Positions 62,312-64,000 of a stretch of DNA of 64,000 nucleotides are shown here, one piece after another. Every line of letters begins with the position of its first letter. Positions within the stretch are counted from its first letter, which is position 1. A program made the position numbers and the translations under genes. Source of the DNA: CAVONV01 sp963697355 (GTDB lineage: Bacteria > Acidobacteriota > Vicinamibacteria > Marinacidobacterales > DATDRI01); NCBI GenBank assembly GCA_963697355.1, contig CAVONV010000021.1, positions 434,001 through 498,000 of the forward strand. The letters are read 5' to 3'. The notes beneath the pieces are model-generated. The model made no database searches. It worked only from the letters and a program-made list of their open reading frames with translations, and was not told the DNA's origin.

Positions 62312-64000
62312 TTAGACTTGTTCAGGCCGGGTGGAAAGTCCTTCGTTTGCACACCTTTTTGATGGGTGCCTTTTGCCTGTGCGTTTCATCATTTCGAGCA
62401 GGACTCGGTAAGGATCTTCGTTGACAGCCAAGCTGAGCACTTGTCTGCCTTCTTGGAACATAAGCCGCTTGGCGACCATATCTGATAAGAATCTCTGTAG
62501 TTGGTCTGATGAAAACCGGGAAAACTGGTTTTGTATCTCTCTAAGGGGTTTTCTCGTTTCACAGAACCGATAGATGGCGCCTGTAGGTCCGCGGAGCCGA
62601 AAAGTCTCCACCTTGGCCCCCTCCGTTCGCCGGCGAACGAGAAGGAAATCTCCTACATCGCGAAAGCTGAGCAAAGGCATTGGAAAGTGCTGTCGGCGCA
62701 GGGATTGATACTGCTCGCGCCAGCGTTTGACCTCCCGGGCAACAGGGCGCCAGAGGCGCTGTTGCTCCTTGCGATCGCCGACATAGGTCTTTCTCATCAA
62801 ACTCAGAGAATCTGCCAAGGAATTGGGGAGCAAACGGTGGTAGTAGGGGTGATTCGAGATGCCGCGAACTCCGTATCGGCCTGGGTCGAGAAATACGGGG
62901 CTGTTGTGGCCCAACCAGAACGGAACAATTTGTAGTGGTTGATAGGGTGCCACGAAACTCAGGTTCTCGAGAGTCTCAGCCACGTCTTCGGCATCACTTC
63001 CCGGAAAACCGAGCATGATATTGGATAGGTTTTGGATTCCAAGCTCTTCACAATGCTTCATGACCTCGATGTTCTGGATGGCCGTGGTCCCCTTGTTGAT
63101 CTTGTGTAGGAGCTTGGAGCTCAGGCTCTCTATACCGACCTGCACTTGCGTCACGCCTGCTTGACGCATGGCTATGAACTGATCGCGTGATACCGATGCC
63201 CGAAGTTCTGTGAATATCTCGAAGCTGCGATCCATGGCCTGGATGCTGTCGAATAGCCCATCGAGCTTGGCTGGATCGAGATTGTTGTCCACAAAGAAGA
63301 ACTTGGGGCTGGCGTGCTTTCGCGCCAACTCCTCCATTTCACGCGCCACTTGCATGGGCTGCTTGCTCCGGTATCCCTCCCATTGGATGTTCAGGTTGCA
63401 GAATCCGCAGGCTCGGTCAACCGAGCCGGACGTCACTTTATGCCACCAGCAGCCGCGTGATGTCTCAACGGGCAGAAAAGGAACGAGATTTTTCAGCTTG
63501 GGTTGGCGATTGAACTCCCGAAAGTAACTTTCGTAGTCGGGCATGGGAAGCTCGCGGAGGTCTGGTAGTTGACTGAGTCCGCCGCCTTTGATTCGACCTT
63601 CGGCGTTGCGCCACATCAAGCCGGAGGAGTCTAACCTCTCTAAAGCGTCCTCTTCGAGGCCCTGGATCAATTCCAGTAGTGGCAGCTCGCCTTCGCCACT
63701 GACGGCGAAGTCGATCTCGGGCATGTGCTCCATCAAGCCGCGACCCAGCTCGCCGGCGCAACTGGAACCGCCTATGACGATCCGGCATTCGGGGTGAAGG
63801 GCGCGGATCGTTTTGATCATGTACAAAGAGGAGGTCAGCTGTGTGTGACAAAGAGACAAACCGATGAGGTCATAGGAGGACCAAGGTAGGCTGAGATGCC
63901 GGTCCTCGTGGAGATTCTCGATTTGAGCACTGATCGACGCGAGGTCCAGTTGAATCTGATTCGCTTTAGCCCGCTGCTCTCGTCGGACCAGGTCTATGAT
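62312..64000 (-). CDS. RiPP-maturation-type radical SAM protein, 5' end beyond window
   Basis: At least 562 residues; the frame stays open to base 64000. The N-terminal part is a B12-binding-like domain (RIVIGGSSCAGELGRGLMEHM, DFAVSGEGELPLLELI). The cluster region reads SRGCWWHKVTSGSVDRACGFC, so the first Cys is followed by WW and an enlarged spacer before C-x2-C, the hallmark of the RiPP maturation radical SAM protein 1 (ocin-type) group. The barrel continues FFFVDNNLDPAKL and VQVGIESLSSKLL. The C-terminal domain (LRGPTGAIYRFCETRKPLREIQ, MVAKRLMFQEGRQVLSLAV) resembles the PqqD-like or peptide-binding tail. It probably modifies a ribosomal peptide; no precursor is in the window downstream, and the upstream side is cut off. 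Confidence 0.8.
   Translation of the reverse strand: MIDLVRREQRAKANQIQLDLASISAQIENLHEDRHLSLPWSSYDLIGLSLCHTQLTSSLYMIKTIRALHPECRIVIGGSSCAGELGRGLMEHMPEIDFAVSGEGELPLLELIQGLEEDALERLDSSGLMWRNAEGRIKGGGLSQLPDLRELPMPDYESYFREFNRQPKLKNLVPFLPVETSRGCWWHKVTSGSVDRACGFCNLNIQWEGYRSKQPMQVAREMEELARKHASPKFFFVDNNLDPAKLDGLFDSIQAMDRSFEIFTELRASVSRDQFIAMRQAGVTQVQVGIESLSSKLLHKINKGTTAIQNIEVMKHCEELGIQNLSNIMLGFPGSDAEDVAETLENLSFVAPYQPLQIVPFWLGHNSPVFLDPGRYGVRGISNHPYYHRLLPNSLADSLSLMRKTYVGDRKEQQRLWRPVAREVKRWREQYQSLRRQHFPMPLLSFRDVGDFLLVRRRTEGAKVETFRLRGPTGAIYRFCETRKPLREIQNQFSRFSSDQLQRFLSDMVAKRLMFQEGRQVLSLAVNEDPYRVLLEMMKRTGKRHPSKRCANEGLSTRPEQV

Noticed and set aside
1..64000. tRNA, rRNA, CRISPR array, integrase or insertion sequence
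   Set aside because: I looked for T-arm-like motifs, regularly spaced long repeats and transposase domains; the hits for GTTCGA lie inside protein genes or lack a cloverleaf.

Overview
The window looks like a bacterial chromosome segment of moderate to high GC, with no plasmid, phage, transposase, CRISPR array, rRNA or tRNA signature that I could find. Gene content points to Acidobacteriota or a relative: two secreted S9 peptidases, several exported amidohydrolases, a PadR-controlled MacA/MacB-type exporter with two separate FtsX permeases, a DUF4388 plus J-domain plus TPR fusion, a YfiR/DUF4154-like protein, and a dnaK/clpB pair. This placement is an inference from families, not from a marker gene. 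Layout. 1-5 kb: a broken BNR-repeat exported protein, a secreted metallophosphatase overlapping a NicX/M29-like protein, a SpoU/TrmH methyltransferase and an amidohydrolase remnant. 5.5-9.2 kb: a radical SAM protein and an overlapping histidine kinase/response regulator pair. 9.3-16.7 kb: a GC-rich stretch with an FAD dehydrogenase, a frameshifted serine hydrolase, a frameshifted penicillin acylase and an intact N-acyl-D-amino-acid deacylase. 16.8-26.8 kb: a minus-strand block with a YfiR-like protein, an FHA-EAL protein, a SnoaL-like protein, an exported amidohydrolase, an exported URO-D-family protein and glcDEF (glcD and glcE are frameshifted). 27-33.8 kb: DUF2157-type membrane proteins, then the exporter operon read from padR. 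33.9-42.2 kb: S9 peptidase, gpmI, a second S9 peptidase and an FprA-like ferredoxin-NADP reductase. 42.3-48 kb: a gene with an internal deletion, a frameshifted small exported protein, a TPR protein, queG, a small ORF, a NUDIX hydrolase and an unknown helical protein. 48-56 kb: kbl, dnaK, divergent clpB, and a cache-domain sensor. 56-60 kb: a DUF4388/J-domain protein convergent with an atypical enhancer-binding regulator, and a phosphoglycolate-phosphatase-like gene. 60.6-64 kb: an FmdB-like zinc ribbon, an Rrf2 regulator, a [2Fe-2S] protein, an A-type Fe-S carrier, and a radical SAM protein of the RiPP-maturation (CWW) type that runs off the right edge. How it works together: glcDEF plus the phosphatase form a glycolate salvage route. 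The exported peptidases, acylase, deacylase and amidohydrolases suggest scavenging of peptides and N-acyl amino acids. The right-hand end is an iron-sulfur neighbourhood. Many genes carry indels. In clpB and the J-domain gene the fix is one extra A inside a GATC-like site. The indels are more likely read errors than true pseudogenes, so frameshifted features should be read as probable full-length genes. Non-coding structure is unusually rich: mirrored dnaK/clpB promoters that share a palindrome, three dispersed repeat families, a G-quadruplex-type tract upstream of kbl, and several hairpins.
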